From assembly GCA_003225075.1 (NCBI GenBank), contig QIAP01000052.1, positions 1 through 64,000 of the forward strand: 64,000 nucleotides of DNA, written 5' to 3'. Positions 61,201 to 64,000 of this stretch are shown here, in pieces. Source of the stretch: Acidobacteriota bacterium. Its GTDB lineage: Bacteria; Acidobacteriota; Terriglobia; Terriglobales; Acidobacteriaceae. The translations under genes were made by a program, and so were the position numbers. A model generated the notes under the pieces. The model ran no database searches. It was not told where the DNA came from and was given only the letters and a program-made list of their open reading frames with translations. Numbering within the stretch: position 1 is the stretch's first letter; each line of letters begins with the position of its first letter.

Positions 61201-61854
61201 CTAATGCGCTGGCAAGCGGAATTCCACTCCGCGTTCATCATTCAATTTGCTGGTGGCTGGAACATCGAGTTCGGCTAATGGTATTTTTCTCGCCCGCCTC
61301 TCGCTGAAGATCCACAGCGTCGGCCCGACGATGGCGTAGTTCTTCACTTCCGCAATGTGTTTGTCGCGGAATACCAGTACCGTGGGACGAAGCGGCTCCG
61401 TATTCTGGGCTTGCAATTGCGGTGGGGGAGACGGGCTCTGGCGGTTCGCTTGCTCGTCCCGCAAGCGCTCAACTTCCTCAGTGAGCCGATCTACTTCGCG
61501 CACGAGTTCGCGTTGTTGATCGTAAGCCGCGGCCGAATCATTAGCTGTATAAGACTGACTGATAACTGGATACGGGTAACCGCCATAAACTACTGGCACA
61601 AAGAAGGGCTGCGTAAAGAAAAAGGAAGACCGGAAAAAGCGGCGCTGAAAAAAGAATGGGTTCGAAGTGAAAAAAACATTGAACCTTGGATTGTGGCCGA
61701 ACGCAAGCCCCCCGCCGACAAACACCGGCCTGCGGGCAGCAAAGCCGGATCTAACTGGGGGACCCATAACCCGCGGACCGGAGCGCATCTGCGCCCACAC
61801 GGGCGGCACGTTTAACGCCAGGACGAACGTCGCGATAAATGCTAAGCGACGCAT
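61201..61854 (-). CDS. Exported protein with C-terminal beta domain
   Basis: The 217-residue protein starts with a signal peptide (MRRLAFIATFVLALNVPPVW) at ATG 61854. A Phe/Arg/Pro-rich stretch follows (FFTSNPFFFQRRFFRSSFFF), then a short coiled coil (LVREVDRLTEEVERLRDEQA). The last 60 residues form a conserved beta unit: TVLVFRDKHIAEVKNYAIVG, TLWIFSERRARKIPLAELDV, VEFRLPAH. I see this C-terminal pattern as family-like but know no function. It is 152 bases upstream of dnaE on the same strand. Confidence 0.65.
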   Translation of the reverse strand: MRRLAFIATFVLALNVPPVWAQMRSGPRVMGPPVRSGFAARRPVFVGGGLAFGHNPRFNVFFTSNPFFFQRRFFRSSFFFTQPFFVPVVYGGYPYPVISQSYTANDSAAAYDQQRELVREVDRLTEEVERLRDEQANRQSPSPPPQLQAQNTEPLRPTVLVFRDKHIAEVKNYAIVGPTLWIFSERRARKIPLAELDVPATSKLNDERGVEFRLPAH

Positions 61855-61949
61855 GTAAACATTATAGCTCCGGAGCGCGGGAGCGTAACCACGAATCATT
61901 TCTAAGATTTTCTGGAAGTTTGAGACTCGCCTGGAACTCCTGGCCGCGC

Positions 61950-63494
61950 CTATTTCCGCTTCTTCTTCTTGTTCGCCTTGCCTGTGTGCTTTTTTGGCTT
62001 GTTGGCCTTACTTGCCAGCTTCTTGCGATCTTTGCCCGGTTTTGCGGATTCCAGTTTCGGAGCTGCCTTCTGCGCTGGTGGCGGTGGAACAGTGGCTGCG
62101 CTCTTCCCTTTCTTCTTGCCGCCCGTCGCAGCCGCAACCACGGTCGGGTTCGCCGTGCCCGCCGCGGCAGCCTTGGCAGCCCGTCCGCGCTTGGGTGGAG
62201 GTGGAGGGGGCGGCGGGGGTGGCGGCGCGAATGGTTTCAGGAATTTCAAGGTTTCGGTTCGCGAACGCAATTTGCCGTCCAGCAGCAGCATGAACACATC
62301 GCTCGCGATCTTCGGGTATTCAGGCAGTTGCGGCGTGATGTGCAACTCGGTCATTTCTGGCAGTGGAATCTTCTGCTGCACTTGCCGCCACTTAGTGAAA
62401 AAGTTCTTTATCTTTTGTACGACTGCCTGTTGTCGTGCGGTCACTGAGAGGAATAACACCATCTCGGGTCGCGCTTCCGATAATAGTTTCCAAGTGCGCG
62501 ACGGAGTCGCCGCTTCCTTCCCGCTCAACCTCTTGGCCAGTTGCTTGGCATCTTCCTCAAGCTGCCGCCATCCCTCAACCAGATCTTTGCGCGGAATCCG
62601 CTTGCGCATGTCGGTGATATCTTTGTCGGCCAGGCGTGCCGTGAGAAAGTGCATGACGGCCGGCGAGGGATCGGGTGTGTAGCCGAGTTCGTTCATTTGC
62701 TGGCGCATTTTCATCAACTGGCTCAACCCCGCGCTGTCCACCTTGGCGGTTGTCCAGTGCGGGTTCAGCACCTTCAACCAGCCTTCCTTCTCCAGCACGC
62801 GGACAATGTGGAGCGGGTCCTCTTCGTACGCGAGCTGCTCGATCTCCGACCCGATTCCCTTGTCCGTGATGTACTCGATGTATTTGTTTTCCTTAGCAGA
62901 CTCGAAGCGTTGCTGAGTCCGTTCCTCAAGCGGCCAATGGAAACGCGCCGCAAAACGGCTGGCGCGAATCAGGCGAGACGGATCCTCCACGAAGGCGTAG
63001 TTGTGCAGCACGCGGAGCAACTTGGCCTCAATATCGGCCGCACCATTGAAGGGGTCCATTAATAGACCCCGCGAGCCGGGGTTTAGCGATAACGCCATGG
63101 CGTTGATGGTGAAGTCGCGACGCCGCAAGTCTTCAATAATTGTGGCCGGAGAGATGGCAGGCGGCTTACCTGCTTTCTCATATCGCTCGGTACGAGCCAT
63201 GCTGATTTCCGCGCGCACGTTTCCCGGCAAAACCAGGTGAAGCGCCTTGACATCATCGTCGGCGTACCCAACCCTGGCACCGGCGCGCTCCAGTTCTTTT
63301 TGCAAGCGCAGCGGATTACCCTGCACGGTGAAATCAAGATCGCGGATCTGAAACCCACTGATGATGTCGCGGATGGCGCCGCCGGTGAGGTAAACGTTCA
63401 TCCCGGCAGCCCGGGCAACCTCTTGAACCAGGGTGACGCCCTTTTGCTGGTCCGGCGTCAGCCGGATTTCCATGGTGTAGATGTAATCGGCCAT
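61950..63494 (-). CDS. CCA-adding/poly(A) polymerase-type nucleotidyltransferase with basic tail
   Basis: This class II tRNA nucleotidyltransferase-like enzyme adds CCA, A or similar to RNA 3' ends. The head domain reads VYLTGGAIRDIISGFQIRDL followed by DFTVQG (the GG-x2-RD and DxD motifs), then RRDFTINAMALSLNPGSRGL and EDPSRLIRASRFAARFHWPL. The last 95 residues are unusual: eleven prolines in a row, then Lys/Ala-rich low complexity ending KANKKKKRK. Total 514 residues against about 400-450 for the core. Class (CCA or poly(A)) cannot be told. Confidence 0.85.
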   Translation of the reverse strand: MADYIYTMEIRLTPDQQKGVTLVQEVARAAGMNVYLTGGAIRDIISGFQIRDLDFTVQGNPLRLQKELERAGARVGYADDDVKALHLVLPGNVRAEISMARTERYEKAGKPPAISPATIIEDLRRRDFTINAMALSLNPGSRGLLMDPFNGAADIEAKLLRVLHNYAFVEDPSRLIRASRFAARFHWPLEERTQQRFESAKENKYIEYITDKGIGSEIEQLAYEEDPLHIVRVLEKEGWLKVLNPHWTTAKVDSAGLSQLMKMRQQMNELGYTPDPSPAVMHFLTARLADKDITDMRKRIPRKDLVEGWRQLEEDAKQLAKRLSGKEAATPSRTWKLLSEARPEMVLFLSVTARQQAVVQKIKNFFTKWRQVQQKIPLPEMTELHITPQLPEYPKIASDVFMLLLDGKLRSRTETLKFLKPFAPPPPPPPPPPPKRGRAAKAAAAGTANPTVVAAATGGKKKGKSAATVPPPPAQKAAPKLESAKPGKDRKKLASKANKPKKHTGKANKKKKRK

Positions 63495-63784
63495 GCGTTT
63501 CTAAAAGTGACGCCCCTTGGCCCGCGGAACCGCACCTATCCACAGGATTTCCACAGGCTTCTGCCGAGGAAAATCCGCGGCTGCAGCCACCCCGATGTAA
63601 GTGACTCTATACAGTGGGCTTAGACTTCCTGCGATGGGTTGCGGCAAGCTACAGAAAATAACACAACGTTTACATTTTGGCTACAGGGAACGCGCAGGCC
63701 ACCTGCTTTGCCCTGAAAAGTGCGAGAATCCGGACATGCGACCATGCCAACTGTTGGTCCCGCTTTGGCTTTGAAAACGAATCC
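63495..63784. other. Intergenic region, no gene seen
   Basis: This 290-base spacer separates divergent genes. It contains TATCCACA (63537-63544) and TTTCCACA nearby, similar to DnaA boxes with one or two mismatches, but no clustered set. I see no clear promoter, tRNA or small protein. Confidence 0.4.
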
Positions 63785-64000
63785 ATGCCCTCAACTCACA
63801 AGAAAGTGATTGTCCGCAAGATGGACCGGGATTCTGTGTCCGGGTACGTAGCTCCCTCTAACTATGTACATGAAGGTAAGCTTGAACTACTGAACACAGC
63901 TGGCAACGTGGTCGCGATCGACCTCAAGGACATCAAGGGCGTTTACTTCGTGCGCGAATTCAGCGACTCCGAATCGCTCACTCGAAAAACTTTCACCAGC
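63785..64000 (+). CDS. Partial gene, Sm-like barrel protein
   Basis: The frame opens at ATG 63785 and runs off the window after 72 codons. The visible part starts MPSTHKKVIVRKMDRDSVSG and continues with strands LELLNTAGNVVAIDLKDIKG and VYFVREFSD. This small all-beta pattern, with a final strand VYFVRxF, resembles the barrel in the small hopanoid-operon protein at 40630. It may bind RNA or a ligand. The family is not named. Confidence 0.65.
   Translation, partial: MPSTHKKVIVRKMDRDSVSGYVAPSNYVHEGKLELLNTAGNVVAIDLKDIKGVYFVREFSDSESLTRKTFTS

Noticed and set aside
63535-63560. DnaA-box-like words near TATCCACA as a replication origin
   Set aside because: Only one or two imperfect boxes occur, without dnaA, dnaN or an AT-rich unwinding region.

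Overview
The window is 64 kb of a chromosome that looks like Acidobacteriota, probably class Terriglobia. The basis is gene content and protein style: lysine- and proline-rich secreted proteins, a Pal with an Ig-like insert, a GAF/TonB protein, and a hopanoid operon in which HpnC, HpnD and HpnE replace a one-enzyme squalene synthase. The taxon is inferred; no 16S gene is present. I see no rRNA, tRNA, CRISPR array, phage or intact insertion sequence.

Layout. 1-310 is a repeat-dense non-coding edge that may be a transposon scar. 0.3-9.8 kb holds scattered housekeeping genes: a YmdB-like phosphodiesterase, a TPR-secretin, a DsbA-like thioredoxin, NAD synthetase, a GHMP kinase and a PLP decarboxylase. 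9.9-16.1 kb has a GAF-TM-TonB fusion, an orphan NuoB, an alcohol dehydrogenase, and an XdhC/MobA-like/HAD group. 16.2-19.4 kb has an IscU-like scaffold divergent from a coupled operon: cobalamin-binding protein, free-Met-sulfoxide reductase-like GAF protein, thioredoxin, MutT. 19.4-23.1 kb has an unusual Nramp-type transporter beside a soluble MgtE-N/CBS protein, then an RsbW/STAS pair. 23.4-30.5 kb has a queF-MFS-glycosyltransferase operon, a membrane-fusion protein with a TPR protein, and a TolC-like protein.

30.9-45.2 kb is a large hopanoid locus. hpnJ and two small SMR/EamA-like membrane proteins run on the plus strand. They converge on a tightly packed minus-strand operon of about 12 kb: ispH, shc, hpnH, an unnamed small protein, hpnA, hpnG, two zinc dehydrogenases, hpnC, hpnD, hpnE. 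Together these supply isoprenoid precursor, make squalene, cyclise it, add adenosine and remove adenine. The two dehydrogenases sit where an enzyme reducing ribosylhopane to bacteriohopanetetrol would be expected.

45.4-64 kb holds recN, a tol-pal operon (tolQ, interrupted tolR, tonB/tolA-like, tolB, pal, ybgF), two small proteins, a 2-oxoacid:ferredoxin oxidoreductase (korAB), accA, a frame-disrupted dnaE, a secreted protein, a CCA/poly(A) polymerase-type enzyme with a long basic tail, and a partial gene at the right edge.

Two normally important genes are broken in the sequence as given: tolR has an in-frame TAA, and dnaE lacks part of its OB fold and changes frame. They are either real lesions or consensus/assembly errors.
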